From positions 1 to 64,000 of the forward strand of contig CAKRLE010000004.1 in the NCBI GenBank assembly GCA_934359185.1: a stretch of 64,000 bases of DNA, given 5' to 3'. This document shows positions 55,370 through 64,000 of this stretch, in pieces (positions within the stretch are counted from its first letter, which is position 1; every line of letters begins with the position of its first letter). Below the pieces are notes generated by a model that saw only the letters and a program-made list of their open reading frames with translations, did no database searches and had not been told where the DNA came from. Both the position numbers and the translations under genes were made by a program. The stretch is from an uncultured Lachnospira sp. Its GTDB lineage: Bacteria; Bacillota; Clostridia; Lachnospirales; Lachnospiraceae.

Positions 55370-56152
55370 TTAGTCATGAAGGAAGTCTGTAAGAGGGTCA
55401 GATGCACTTGCACCTCTCTCAAGCACACGTCCAAGACCTGCCAGATATGCCTTTCTACCAGCAATTATTGCATCCTTAAATGCGGCTGCCATAGCTGGAA
55501 CATCTTTAGCTGTCGCAATTGCTGTATTAGCCATAACTGCGGCTGCTCCCATCTCCATCGCCTCACATGCCTGGGATGGACGTCCAATTCCTGCATCAAC
55601 TATAACTGGAAGATCTATCTCATCAATAAGAATCTGGATGAAATCCTTTGTTGAAAGACCTTTATTAGAACCAATTGGAGATGCAAGAGGCATAACTGCG
55701 GCTGCACCTGCATTAACAAGATCTCTTGCTGTATAGAGATCCGGATACATGTAAGGAAGAACCACAAATCCTTCATTGGCGAGCATCTCTGTTGCCTTAA
55801 CTGTCTCTACATTATCTGGAAGAAGATATTTGGAATCCTTCATTATCTCTACCTTGACAAAATCGCCACATCCAAGCTCTCTTGCCATTCTGGCTATTCT
55901 CACCGCTTCTTTTGCATCTCTTGCACCCGATGTATTAGGAAGCAGTGTAACATTGTCTGGAATGTAATCCAGAATATTCTCGCTATCCTTTGTATTAGTT
56001 CTTCTGACAGCAAGTGTAATAATCTCTGCACCTGCATTTTCAACTGCTGCCTTGATAAGTTCCAGTGAATATTTTCCTGAACCTAATATAAATCTCTGTG
56101 AAAACTCCTTTCCACCTAATATAAGCTTGTCCTGATTATTTGTGCTGCTCAT
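55370..56152 (-). CDS. thiG: Thiazole synthase
   Basis: 260 residues, TIM barrel. [35 protein letters not shown] opening, Schiff-base Lys in VKVEIM, and [26 protein letters not shown] at the phosphate-binding end. It joins dehydroglycine, deoxyxylulose 5-phosphate and ThiS-borne sulfur into the thiamine thiazole. ATG at 56152 with AGAGG upstream. Between thiS and thiH. Confidence 0.95.
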   Translation of the reverse strand: MSSTNNQDKLILGGKEFSQRFILGSGKYSLELIKAAVENAGAEIITLAVRRTNTKDSENILDYIPDNVTLLPNTSGARDAKEAVRIARMARELGCGDFVKVEIMKDSKYLLPDNVETVKATEMLANEGFVVLPYMYPDLYTARDLVNAGAAAVMPLASPIGSNKGLSTKDFIQILIDEIDLPVIVDAGIGRPSQACEAMEMGAAAVMANTAIATAKDVPAMAAAFKDAIIAGRKAYLAGLGRVLERGASASDPLTDFLHD

Positions 56153-56237
56153 CTTTTTTCCTCTTTTCTTTATATATATTTGGTTATTTAACCAATTCAG
56201 CTATTACAGATTTTATGTATATTTCTTTTAGATAACT

Positions 56238-56438
56238 TTAAATGCTTCCGCCTCCCATAAAGCTTACTATCTCAACAACATCACCACTGTGAATAATAAA
56301 ATCGTCAAACTTTTCTTTTGGTACCATCTCCTCATTACATTCCACCGCTATTGTCCTCCGGTTATAACCATTGTTGTCGAGGTAATCAGTAAGCCTGATT
56401 TCGTCAAGGTCTACCTCTTTGCCACATACTGTAAACAT
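56238..56438 (-). CDS. thiS: Sulfur carrier protein ThiS, with C-terminal extension
   Basis: 66 residues of beta-grasp fold: LTDYLDNNGYNRRTIAVECNEEMVPK and HSGDVVEIVSFMGGG. ThiS normally ends in Gly-Gly, whose carboxylate is adenylated and thiolated; here the gene continues with Ser-Ile before the stop (GGGSI), so the product may need trimming. The ATG at 56438 has AAAGGAG 5 nt upstream. thiF, encoding the adenylating enzyme, is not in the window. No TPP riboswitch is recognisable upstream. Confidence 0.85.
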   Translation of the reverse strand: MFTVCGKEVDLDEIRLTDYLDNNGYNRRTIAVECNEEMVPKEKFDDFIIHSGDVVEIVSFMGGGSI

Positions 56439-56470
56439 AAAAATCTCCTTTCCTGCCAATCATAAAACAC

Positions 56471-56531
56471 AAAAAAGGCCGCACGAAGAGAACCAACACC
56501 CGAGGTGGTGTTCCCCATCATGCGACCTTTT
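56471..56531. terminator. Nested hairpin between hcp and thiS
   Basis: GGCCGCA (56477-56483) pairs with TGCGACC (56521-56527), one G-T; AACACC/GGTGTT forms an inner stem. T-runs flank it on both strands. It most likely ends hcp transcription, but it could also be a leader element for thiS. Confidence 0.65.
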
Positions 56532-56584
56532 CATAAGTCTCAATCTTTGTTTATATTAATACTTTTTAACCACTTTGTAAAGCA

Positions 56585-58129
56585 CTATTTACTGCCTAAT
56601 ATCTTTTTCAAATCCTCCTCAGGAGTTGAGATAGCTCCTATATTATAATTTTCTACAAGCACATTCAAGACATTTGGCGAGATAAATGCTGGAAGAGATG
56701 GGCCAAGTAAAATGTTCCTGATTCCAAGATGAAGCAATGAGAGCAGAATACATACCGCCTTCTGTTCATACCATGAAAGAACCATTGAAAGTGGAAGGTC
56801 ATTGACACTACACTCAAATGCGCCTGCAAGTGTTGCTGCAACCTGAATTGCGCCATATGCATCATTACACTGCCCCATATCTAGGATTCTAGGAAATGCT
56901 CCTATATTACCAAGATTAAGGTCATTAAATCTATATTTTCCACATGCGAGCGTAAGGATAATACTGTCATCAGGAGTCTGTTTTACAAACTCTGTGTAAT
57001 AATTTCTTCCCGGCTTTGCACCATCACAGCCTGCGACAAGAAAGAAATGCTTTATTGCTCCATTTTTAACAGCTTCAACAATTGCCCCTGCATTTTCAAG
57101 AACTGTATTACGTCCGAACCCGGTCATTACAGTCTTGCCACCATTAATTCCCGTAAATGATGTATCTTCACTATATCCGCCGAGTTCGAGAGCTTTTTCA
57201 ATAATAGGAGTAAAATCCTTATTCTCCCCGATATGAACAATCTCTGGATATGACACCACTTCTGTTGTGAATACACGGTCTGCATAGCTTGCCTTAGGCG
57301 GCATCAGACAGTTAGTTGTATAGACTATAGGTGCAGGAATACCAGCAAATTCCTTCTGCTGATTCTGCCATGCTGTTCCAAAATTTCCCTTTAAATGAGA
57401 ATATTTTTTAAGTTCCGGATAACCATGCGCAGGAAGCATTTCACCATGTGTATATATATTGATTCCCTTATTCTTTGTCTGTTCTAAAAGCTGCTTTAAA
57501 TCATAAAGGTCATGTCCTGTAATTACAATAAATGGTCCCTTTTCAACTGTAAGTGGAACCTCTGTTGGCACTGGATTGCCGTAAGTTTTTGTATTAGCCT
57601 CATCAAGAAGTGCCATGCATGCAAGATTTATCTCGCCAACCTTTAAGACAACGGGAAGAAGCTCTTCCATTCCCATATCAGCTCCAACTACCCTTAACGC
57701 CTCATAAAAGAAAGCATTTACTTCTTTATCTTCATATCCTAAGACCTGTGCATAATATGCATATGCGGCAATACCCCTGATACCAAACAAAATAAGCGAT
57801 TTTAAAGACCTGATATCCTCATCGGCATTCCATATATTATTCATATCATAATCTATCGTAATTCCTGAAGCAGCATGTACCTCGTCAATTAACTTTGTTA
57901 TCGTATCCTCGTTAAAATTTACATTAGTAATAGTAGTAAAAAGTGACTTAATAATAAGTTTATCATTATGTTTATTCATCTCATTTTTCTCTGCAAGCCT
58001 TATTATCGCTCCTGTGAGCTTATCCTGAAGATTGGCAATCTCTGGTGTCTTGCCACAGACTCCACTCTTAGTACAGCCTGTGCAATTAGCAGTCTGTTCA
58101 CACTGAAAGCAAAACATATTATTATCCAT
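56585..58129 (-). CDS. hcp: Hydroxylamine reductase / hybrid cluster protein
   Basis: 514 residues. N-terminal cluster motif CFQCEQTANCTGCTKSGVCG, then ITGHDLYDL, THGEMLPAHGYP, YTTNCLMPP, LVAGCDGAKPGR and LACGKYRFN, the hybrid-cluster ligands. Hcp reduces NO or hydroxylamine and deals with nitrosative stress in anaerobes. ATG at 58129 with AAGGAG upstream. Transcribed away from a Crp/FNR-type regulator, with a palindrome centred 41.5 bp before the likely start site. Confidence 0.95.
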   Translation of the reverse strand: MDNNMFCFQCEQTANCTGCTKSGVCGKTPEIANLQDKLTGAIIRLAEKNEMNKHNDKLIIKSLFTTITNVNFNEDTITKLIDEVHAASGITIDYDMNNIWNADEDIRSLKSLILFGIRGIAAYAYYAQVLGYEDKEVNAFFYEALRVVGADMGMEELLPVVLKVGEINLACMALLDEANTKTYGNPVPTEVPLTVEKGPFIVITGHDLYDLKQLLEQTKNKGINIYTHGEMLPAHGYPELKKYSHLKGNFGTAWQNQQKEFAGIPAPIVYTTNCLMPPKASYADRVFTTEVVSYPEIVHIGENKDFTPIIEKALELGGYSEDTSFTGINGGKTVMTGFGRNTVLENAGAIVEAVKNGAIKHFFLVAGCDGAKPGRNYYTEFVKQTPDDSIILTLACGKYRFNDLNLGNIGAFPRILDMGQCNDAYGAIQVAATLAGAFECSVNDLPLSMVLSWYEQKAVCILLSLLHLGIRNILLGPSLPAFISPNVLNVLVENYNIGAISTPEEDLKKILGSK

Positions 58130-58167
58130 TTATTTATCTCCTTATTGATATTTTAATTTACAATTGC

Positions 58168-58258
58168 ATTTTACTGTTTAGTGATTATTATTTCTGTTAC
58201 TCTGGCAACACTTTTAATGTATAATTCTTACATCACTAATTTTTGAACTATTTGTTCA
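58168..58258. promoter_or_regulatory. hcp/regulator divergent promoter with two palindromes
   Basis: TGTTACTCTGGCAACA (58195-58210) is a near-perfect inverted repeat; if the hcp -10 is TAAAAT (58168-58173, minus), its centre is near -41.5, the classical activator position. For the regulator, TATAAT is at 58220-58225 (+), and TGAACTATTTGTTCA (58244-58258), a perfect 5-5-5 palindrome, lies just past its start site, as for autorepression. Confidence 0.6.
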
Positions 58259-58288
58259 GCTATTATTAATTTTTATTGGAGATTTGTT

Positions 58289-58987
58289 ATGAGTAAAAAT
58301 GTTTCTTACATTGAATATATAGATATAATTGCAAAATGTCCTTTATTTTATGATATTGCAATTGACAAAGCTGAAGAAGCAATTTCATTTCTTCATGGTT
58401 TTGCGAAATCATTCCAAAAAGGCGAAACAATTGTAAGACACGGAGAACCATTTAAATATGCAGGAATCATACTTGAAGGAAAAGTTGAAATTTCCTATAC
58501 GAATTATCAGTTTGACAAATTAAATGTTAATCATTTCACAGCTTCAAATGTTTTTGGAGAAGCTCTGGCAATAAAAAAAGTCAGCTATAGCCCAATTCAG
58601 GTTGATGCCATAGCTGACTGTGTTATTCTTTTTATTAATCTTGAATATCTTATGTTCTCTGAAAAAAGATGTTCTTCCACTTGCGTATTCAATCATCAGC
58701 TGCTGCTTAATCTGACAAACAGAATTGTTACACAGAATCTTTTTACCAACCTTAAATTACAGATTTTAAGCCAGAAATCTCTCCGGGATAAAATCATGGT
58801 CTACCTCTACAGCATACAGCCAGATGAGAACAACATACGAATCATTCCATTCTCCCAGACATCACTTGCTGAATTCTTAAATGTCAACAGAAGCGCACTC
58901 TCAAGAGAACTTGGAAGGATGCAGGATGAAAATATCATTCAGCTAAACGGAAGAAACTGCATCATTTATGATTATATTTCTGATTAA
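58289..58987 (+). CDS. Crp/FNR-family regulator, probable HcpR-type
   Basis: 232 residues: cyclic-nucleotide-binding-like beta-roll (about 20-120; FQKGETIVRHGEPFKYAGIILEGKVEI), a long dimerisation helix and a Crp-type winged helix (FSQTSLAEFLNVNRSALSRELGRM). No N-terminal cysteine cluster of the FNR type is seen. Divergence from hcp and the shared palindromes suggest it activates hcp on NO or related stress, like HcpR. ATG at 58289 with GGAG upstream. Its TAA overlaps the stop of the convergent acetyltransferase. Confidence 0.88.
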   Translation: MSKNVSYIEYIDIIAKCPLFYDIAIDKAEEAISFLHGFAKSFQKGETIVRHGEPFKYAGIILEGKVEISYTNYQFDKLNVNHFTASNVFGEALAIKKVSYSPIQVDAIADCVILFINLEYLMFSEKRCSSTCVFNHQLLLNLTNRIVTQNLFTNLKLQILSQKSLRDKIMVYLYSIQPDENNIRIIPFSQTSLAEFLNVNRSALSRELGRMQDENIIQLNGRNCIIYDYISD

Positions 58988-59598
58988 TTATTAATACATT
59001 CCCTGTATTTTGCTGCTTCCTGCTCCCAGTATTTCTTATCATTATCGTCTATTGGTCTTAACACACGACATGGGTTACCAACAGCAACAACATTGTCCGG
59101 AATATCTTTCGTAACAACTGAACCAGAACCAATAACAACATTGCTTCCTATCGTCACGCCAGGATTAATTACAGTATTGCCACCTATCCAGACATTGCTG
59201 CCTATGGTTATAGGCTTTCCATATTCCAACTGGGTGTTGCGGACATCTGCATCAATCGGATGTCCGGCTGTGTATATCCCGACCCTTGGGGCTAAAAATA
59301 CATTATCACCAATTGTTACTTTGGCAATATCAATTATTATACAGTCATAATTGGCATAGAAATTGTCACCTATATATGTATTACAACCATAATCCGCATG
59401 TATAGGAGCTTCTACCCATATATTCTCACCTGCACTTCCAAACAGTTCCCTGCATAACTGCTGACGTTTGTCAAGCTCATCCTCTGTTGTCTGATTGATA
59501 AGCCTTGTAAGTCTTCTCGCCCTCATATTATCCTTTATAAGCTCTTCATCTTTTGCTATGTATAACTGTCCTGACAGCATTAATTCCTTATTAGTCAT
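58984..59598 (-). CDS. Maltose/galactoside-type O-acetyltransferase
   Basis: 204 residues, left-handed beta-helix. N-terminal Mac domain (MTNKELMLSGQLYIAKDEEL), hexapeptide repeats, catalytic His in YTAGHPID and the family end GNPCRVLRPI. It transfers acetyl from acetyl-CoA to a sugar hydroxyl. ATG at 59598 with GGGAG 5 nt upstream, overlapping the end of add by 8 nt; longer upstream readings run through add and are not credible. Natural substrate unknown. Confidence 0.9.
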   Translation of the reverse strand: MTNKELMLSGQLYIAKDEELIKDNMRARRLTRLINQTTEDELDKRQQLCRELFGSAGENIWVEAPIHADYGCNTYIGDNFYANYDCIIIDIAKVTIGDNVFLAPRVGIYTAGHPIDADVRNTQLEYGKPITIGSNVWIGGNTVINPGVTIGSNVVIGSGSVVTKDIPDNVVAVGNPCRVLRPIDDNDKKYWEQEAAKYRECINN

Positions 59599-60589
59599 TG
59601 TCTCTCCCAAGCCTTGCCTTAATCCATTTTTTAGCTGCGTCATCTGCAAATGAAGCCTCAGCCGCATTACATTTTAACTGATACACTTCCTGTTCTGTAA
59701 GATCTGCAAGCTGTTTTGCATATTCAAATTCTTTGCTGATATCTGTCCTTACAATAGCAAGGTCATCTGTATTGATAGTTACTTTAATTCCTCTGTCAAT
59801 ATACTCACGCAATGGATAACGTGACATATCATCAACCGCTTTCGTTATCCGGTTGCTTGTCGGACACATTTCAAGACATATGCCTTTATCTCTGATAAGC
59901 TTAACAAGCTTATCATCCGTGATGGCTCTTATGCCATGTCCGATTCTAACAGCTCCCATATCAATTGCAGTGTATACACTGTCCGCGCCGGCTGCCTCTC
60001 CGGCATGTATTGTATACGGAATTCCAAGTTCTGCAGCCTGTTCAAATAATCTGGTATAACCGCTTGTAGGATACAACGCTTCTGCACCCGCAAGGTCAAG
60101 TGCCACAACTCCTTTAGACAAATATCTGCCAGCAAGCTTTACTGTCTCAATATTAGCGTTCTCATTATCACTGCCACGCATACAGCATAATATAAGGTTT
60201 GCCTTCATGTCCGATTTATTCAATAAATAATCATTTAATCCATCAATGGCTGCTATAATTACTTCTTCCTGTGTCAGTCCTTTAGCTGTGTGAAGCTGTG
60301 GCGCAAAACGTATCTCTGCATACACAACTCCAACTGCTGCCATATCGTCCAATACAAGCTTAACCGCCTCAGATATGCTTTCCTTCGTCTGCATAAGGCT
60401 TAATGGAAAATCAAAACATTTTAAAAATTCTGTAAGGCTGTCACATGTTGGAGGTACTGATATAATATCAATCAGTTCATCATCCCCTGCAAGACGGATG
60501 CCCTGCATAGCCGCAAGTTTCTTAGCTATATCAAGTGTTATTGAACCATCAAGATGAGCGTGAAGCTCGATATATTTTTCACCATTCAT
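59591..60589 (-). CDS. add: Adenosine deaminase
   Basis: 332 residues, metal-dependent TIM barrel. Zinc ligands in HAHLDG, HAGEAAG and NTDDLA, with GHGIRA and EMCPTSN around the active site. Converts adenosine to inosine in purine salvage. ATG at 60589 has GGAGG 8 nt upstream; the ATG at 60604 overlaps that ribosome binding site. Coupled to the downstream acetyltransferase. Confidence 0.93.
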   Translation of the reverse strand: MNGEKYIELHAHLDGSITLDIAKKLAAMQGIRLAGDDELIDIISVPPTCDSLTEFLKCFDFPLSLMQTKESISEAVKLVLDDMAAVGVVYAEIRFAPQLHTAKGLTQEEVIIAAIDGLNDYLLNKSDMKANLILCCMRGSDNENANIETVKLAGRYLSKGVVALDLAGAEALYPTSGYTRLFEQAAELGIPYTIHAGEAAGADSVYTAIDMGAVRIGHGIRAITDDKLVKLIRDKGICLEMCPTSNRITKAVDDMSRYPLREYIDRGIKVTINTDDLAIVRTDISKEFEYAKQLADLTEQEVYQLKCNAAEASFADDAAKKWIKARLGRDND

Positions 60590-60634
60590 ATGCACTGCCT
60601 CCATTTGTCAATCCATTTTTTATATAGATAACAA

Positions 60635-62005
60635 TTATTTACATATCTGTCTTGCAACATACACACCACTTGCAGATGCATGTGAAAGTGAATGTGTCAC
60701 ACCGCTTCCATCACCAATTATGTATAAACCTTTGTGTTTAGTCTCAAGATTGTTATCAAGTTCAACTTCCATGTTATAGAACTTGACCTCAACACCATAA
60801 AGAAGTGTATCATCATTAGCTGTTCCCGGAGCAATATTATCAAGCGCATATATCATCTCGATAATGCCATCAAGAATTCTCTTAGGAAGTACGAGACTTA
60901 AATCACCCGGTGTTGCAGACAATGTAGGTGTAACCATTCCCTCTGCAATTCTACTTTCATTACTTCTTCTTCCTCTTACAAGGTCACCGAATCTCTGGAC
61001 GATAACTCCACCGCCAAGCATGTTAGAAAGCCTTGCAATACTCTCGCCATAACCATTGCTGTCTTTGAAAGGCTCTGAGAAATGCTTTGCAACAAGAAGC
61101 GCAAAGTTCGTATTTTCCGTCTGCTTATCGCCTGATTCGTAGCTATGTCCGTTAACGGTAAGGATTCCGTTGGTATTCTCTGTTACAACAATTCCATGCG
61201 GATTCATGCAGAATGTTCTTACATTATCCTCAAACTGATGTGTTCTGTATACAATCTTGCTCTCATATAACTCATCGGTAAGATGTGAGAATATAACTGC
61301 TGGAAGCTCCACTCTGACACCAATATCAACTCTGTTAGACTTGGTATTAATATCAAGCTCCTTACACACCTGCTCCATCCATTTACTTCCAACCCGTCCT
61401 ACAGATACTATGCATTTATCACATTCCATCTCTTCTTTATCAGTAAATACCTTAAACCCATTATCAAGCTTCTCAATTGTAAGCACAGGCTCATCAAAAT
61501 GAAAATCAACCTTATCCTTTAACTCATCATATATATTCTGAAGAACTACATAATTAATATCAGTTCCAAGATGTCTTACAGATGCATCAAGAAGCTTTAA
61601 CTTATTCTGCATACAGACCTTTTTAATACTTGTTCCAGCAGTTGAATAAAGCTTAGTACCCTCTCCACCATGAGCCATGTTAATCTCATCAACATATTTC
61701 ATAAGGTCTATCGCCTCATTCTTGCCAATATACTCATAAAGAGTTCCACCAAAATCATTAGTTATATTATATTTACCATCTGAAAATGCTCCCGCACCTC
61801 CAAAACCACTCATAATAGAACAGCTCTTACAGTGAACACAGCTCTTGACATTCTTACCATCAATAGGACACTTTCTCTTATCAAGGCTATGTCCTTCCTC
61901 ATAAACAGTAATCTTTATATCCGGCTTGTTCTTTAAAAGTTCATAAGCCGCAAATATTCCACCTGGTCCAGCACCAATAATAATAACATCCGTCTTTTTC
62001 GCCAT
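60635..62005 (-). CDS. FAD-dependent oxidoreductase (COG2509-like)
   Basis: 456 residues. FAD-binding VIIIGAGPGGIFAAYEL at the N-terminus and GLYIIGDGSGVTHSLSHASASG at the end. Residues about 45-70 hold CPIDGKNVKSCVHCKSCSIM, a cysteine cluster that may bind iron-sulfur or be redox active, then GFGGAGAFSDGKYN. Such proteins are annotated as uncharacterised FAD-dependent dehydrogenases. ATG at 62005 with GAGG 12 nt upstream. Confidence 0.8.
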   Translation of the reverse strand: MAKKTDVIIIGAGPGGIFAAYELLKNKPDIKITVYEEGHSLDKRKCPIDGKNVKSCVHCKSCSIMSGFGGAGAFSDGKYNITNDFGGTLYEYIGKNEAIDLMKYVDEINMAHGGEGTKLYSTAGTSIKKVCMQNKLKLLDASVRHLGTDINYVVLQNIYDELKDKVDFHFDEPVLTIEKLDNGFKVFTDKEEMECDKCIVSVGRVGSKWMEQVCKELDINTKSNRVDIGVRVELPAVIFSHLTDELYESKIVYRTHQFEDNVRTFCMNPHGIVVTENTNGILTVNGHSYESGDKQTENTNFALLVAKHFSEPFKDSNGYGESIARLSNMLGGGVIVQRFGDLVRGRRSNESRIAEGMVTPTLSATPGDLSLVLPKRILDGIIEMIYALDNIAPGTANDDTLLYGVEVKFYNMEVELDNNLETKHKGLYIIGDGSGVTHSLSHASASGVYVARQICK

Positions 62006-62094
62006 AAATTATTTACACCTCTTTCATATATTATGCATAGCAATATTTATATCGCCAAATGAAGATATAAATGATCCTACATCCTGCAAGCAAT

Positions 62095-62319
62095 ATTCGT
62101 GTCTCTTAAGACACGAATGAGCCGCCCCTCTCGCCAACAAACACACGCCAGCACCTTCGCCTCGCCAATAGCGTAAATTGATTATGAAAACCCTATAATA
62201 CTATAAGAAGGTACTGGGGAGCCGCCGGTTCTTAGCGAGCGTCCTTTGCTCGCTTAGCACCGCTACGGCGACACGTAGCGAGAGCGTGCCTTCGTTAGTA
62301 TTATAGGGTTTTCATAATC
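62095..62319. repeat. Large structured palindromic element
   Basis: In the 323-nt gap between upp and the flavoprotein gene. Outer arms of 24 nt (62180-62203 and 62296-62319) are perfectly complementary; the stem continues imperfectly inward (62205-62214 with 62286-62295), for about 34 bp. Inside, GC-rich DNA unlike the neighbourhood forms two hairpins: AGCGAGC/GCTCGCT (62234-62254) and CGCTACG/CGTAGCG (62261-62280). A separate hairpin, ATTCGTGTCT/AGACACGAAT (62095-62118), lies just outside. It may be a MITE-like repeat or a structured RNA; no open frame fits it. Confidence 0.7.
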
Positions 62320-62328
62320 TAAGTCACA

Positions 62329-62973
62329 CTATTTAGTTCCAAAAATTCTATCCCCGGCATCACCAAGCCCTGGACATATATATGCATTTTCATTAAGCTC
62401 TCTGTCAAGATGTCCTACATAAATCTGAACATCTGGATGAGCCTCATGAAGCTTCTGCACGCCTTCTGGTGCAGCTATGATACACATAAACTTAATCTTC
62501 CTGCCACCATGCTTCTTAATCTGGTTGATAGCATCTACTGCTGAACCACCTGTAGCAAGCATTGGGTCTGTAACTACAATAAGTCTCTCCTCAATAGGAC
62601 TTGGAAGCTTGCAATAATACTCATGTGGCTCATGAGTCTCTTCATCACGATACATTCCAATGTGTCCAACCTTCGCTGTTGGAACTAATGCCAAGATACC
62701 TGATACCATACCAAGACCAGCTCTGAGGATAGGAACAATCGCTAACTTTCTTCCTGCTATCATAGGTGTCATGCATGTCTCAATAGGTGTCTCAACTTCA
62801 ACGTCTTCAAGCTCAAGATCTCCAAGAGCCTCAAATCCTTCAAGCATAGCAATCTCTTCTACTAACTTTCTGAACTCATTAGTTCCTGTTCTCTTATCTC
62901 TGAGCATTGAAATCTTATGCTGGATAAGTGGATGCTCAAATATAGTTATGTTCTTTTCATTCTTAAAATCCAT
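62329..62973 (-). CDS. upp: Uracil phosphoribosyltransferase
   Basis: 214 residues. PRPP-binding loop [22 protein letters not shown] and the C-terminal uracil-binding [17 protein letters not shown]. Makes UMP from uracil and PRPP. Follows uraA by 26 nt, forming a uracil uptake-and-salvage unit. Start ATG at 62973. Ends 10 nt before the structured palindrome, which could act as terminator. Confidence 0.97.
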   Translation of the reverse strand: MDFKNEKNITIFEHPLIQHKISMLRDKRTGTNEFRKLVEEIAMLEGFEALGDLELEDVEVETPIETCMTPMIAGRKLAIVPILRAGLGMVSGILALVPTAKVGHIGMYRDEETHEPHEYYCKLPSPIEERLIVVTDPMLATGGSAVDAINQIKKHGGRKIKFMCIIAAPEGVQKLHEAHPDVQIYVGHLDRELNENAYICPGLGDAGDRIFGTK

Positions 62974-62999
62974 AATTAATCTCCATTCTGTTCTGTTAA

Positions 63000-64000
63000 T
63001 TATTTGTTGTCTGTGTTGCTTACATATACACCTCTGCTCTGGTCACCACCTGGATTGACACCAAAGTTGTAGTCATTGCCAGGAAGTATCGCATTAAGAA
63101 GAATACCTGCTATAGCAGCAATTGCAAGTGCTGTAAGTGTTATAGATGTTCCTCCTATTGTAAATGTAAGTCCATTAGAAAATCCTAAACCACATACGAA
63201 TATAACACCTGCAATAATAAGGTTACGTGATTTTGTAAGGTCTACCTTATTTTCTACAACATTTCTTACACCGATCGCAGAAATCATACCATACAACATG
63301 AATGATACGCCACCGATTATAGCGGCTGGCATAGTTGATATAATCTCTGAGAACTTAGGAATAAATGAAAGCACGATTGCAAATACTGCTGCAATCCTTA
63401 TAACTCTTGGATCATACACTCTTGATAACTCAAGAACTCCTGTATTCTCGCCATATGTTGTATTAGCAGGACCTCCGATACAGCCAGCAAACGCTGTTGC
63501 AAGGCCATCACCAAGAAGTGTCCTGTGAAGGCCTGGGTCTGCAATAAAATTCTCATCTACTGTAGCTGATATGGCTGACATATCGCCAACATGCTCCATC
63601 ATAGTTGCAATAGCTATTGGAGCCATAACAAGAATTGCTGTTATATCAAACTTGCAGAACTGGAACTTAGGGAAACCTACCCAGCTTGCAGATGCAACAG
63701 ATGCAAAGTTGAATATCGCTGAACCATCTGGATTAGTAACACCAAATGCATTAAGAATAAGAGCAAATACATATGAAATAACTACACCCATAAGTATAGG
63801 TATAATCTTAAACATTCCCTTACCCCATATATTGAATATAATTATCACCGCAAGAGCAACAATTGCTAAAAGCCAGTTAGTTGACGCATTAGAAATTGCT
63901 GATGAAGCAAGTGACAAACCAATACAGATAATAATTGGACCTGTAACAACTGGTGGAAGGAATCTCATAACTCTGTTAACTCCTACCAGCTTAAATATAA
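63000..64000 (-). CDS. uraA: Uracil permease (NCS2 family), 5' end outside the window
   Basis: About 333 residues visible, no start: the frame is open to the window edge and reads [20 protein letters not shown], which is internal in UraA proteins; the ATG at 63968 is not the true start. Multiple transmembrane segments, with [12 protein letters not shown] and [15 protein letters not shown], the NCS2 substrate-site motifs. Uracil/proton symport into the cell, feeding upp downstream. Confidence 0.93.
   Translation of the reverse strand, partial: IFKLVGVNRVMRFLPPVVTGPIIICIGLSLASSAISNASTNWLLAIVALAVIIIFNIWGKGMFKIIPILMGVVISYVFALILNAFGVTNPDGSAIFNFASVASASWVGFPKFQFCKFDITAILVMAPIAIATMMEHVGDMSAISATVDENFIADPGLHRTLLGDGLATAFAGCIGGPANTTYGENTGVLELSRVYDPRVIRIAAVFAIVLSFIPKFSEIISTMPAAIIGGVSFMLYGMISAIGVRNVVENKVDLTKSRNLIIAGVIFVCGLGFSNGLTFTIGGTSITLTALAIAAIAGILLNAILPGNDYNFGVNPGGDQSRGVYVSNTDNK

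Noticed and set aside
56460..56584. TPP riboswitch upstream of thiS
   Set aside because: The conserved CTGAGA and the thiamine-binding loop sequences are absent; the region is better explained as a terminator or plain hairpin.

Overview
The window is AT-rich, and nearly every gene has a Shine-Dalgarno sequence of the AAGGAGG type. Gene content (pyruvate formate-lyase, Hcp with a Crp/FNR-type regulator, heterodimeric ABC exporter, cellobiose phosphorylase, thiSGH, a TetM-like GTPase with a YacP tail) suggests an anaerobic gut or rumen Firmicute, most likely Lachnospiraceae (Lachnospira/Eubacterium/Butyrivibrio-like). This is inference from families; the species cannot be named from the window. 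No rRNA, tRNA, CRISPR array or intact transposase was seen.

Layout. 1-1247: decayed accessory DNA (a broken DUF5688-like gene, a phage tail-like fragment, a perfect terminator, phased TACACCA repeats) abutting the 3' end of pflB. 1248-6660: pflB, divergent from a TetM/EF-G-like GTPase fused to a YacP/Rae1-type NYN ribonuclease. 6697-29244: a large exopolysaccharide locus. Its core operon, read right to left from a promoter at 29282-29310, is pqqD-like, pelD-like (pseudo-SDR + membrane + GAF + degenerate GGDEF with an intact RxxD site), pelE-like, a polytopic membrane protein, a DUF2194-like anchored protein, pelF, pelG, DUF2304, GT4, GT2 and a DUF4874/DUF4832 protein. A second set (flippase, NTP_transf_5 protein, signal-peptidase/GGDEF fusion, ComEC-like metallo-beta-lactamase, EAL protein) lies downstream, together with a convergent secreted DUF4832 paralogue. 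The locus therefore holds a probable c-di-GMP synthase, phosphodiesterase and receptor around a Pel-like synthase.

29380-36533: heterodimeric ABC exporter, then a copper module (csoR, copA with an in-frame C-terminal CopZ domain). 36637-41770: a small transcription unit of unclear nature, a Pho module (pstB-phoU-phoB-phoR behind 11-bp-phased Pho-box repeats, without pstSCA), a DUF6512 membrane protein and dtd. 41878-51734: a LacI-controlled cellobiose module (ABC importer, cellobiose phosphorylase, GH1 beta-glucosidase, probable cellobiose 2-epimerase) tied together by three copies of one operator.

51973-64000: a bicupin protein, a broken gene, a coiled-coil protein, thiS-thiG-thiH, hcp divergent from a Crp/FNR regulator, a hexapeptide acetyltransferase, adenosine deaminase, a COG2509-type flavoprotein, an unusual 225-nt structured palindrome, upp and uraA (cut by the window end). 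Together the right-hand genes cover thiamine thiazole synthesis, nitrosative stress and purine/pyrimidine salvage.
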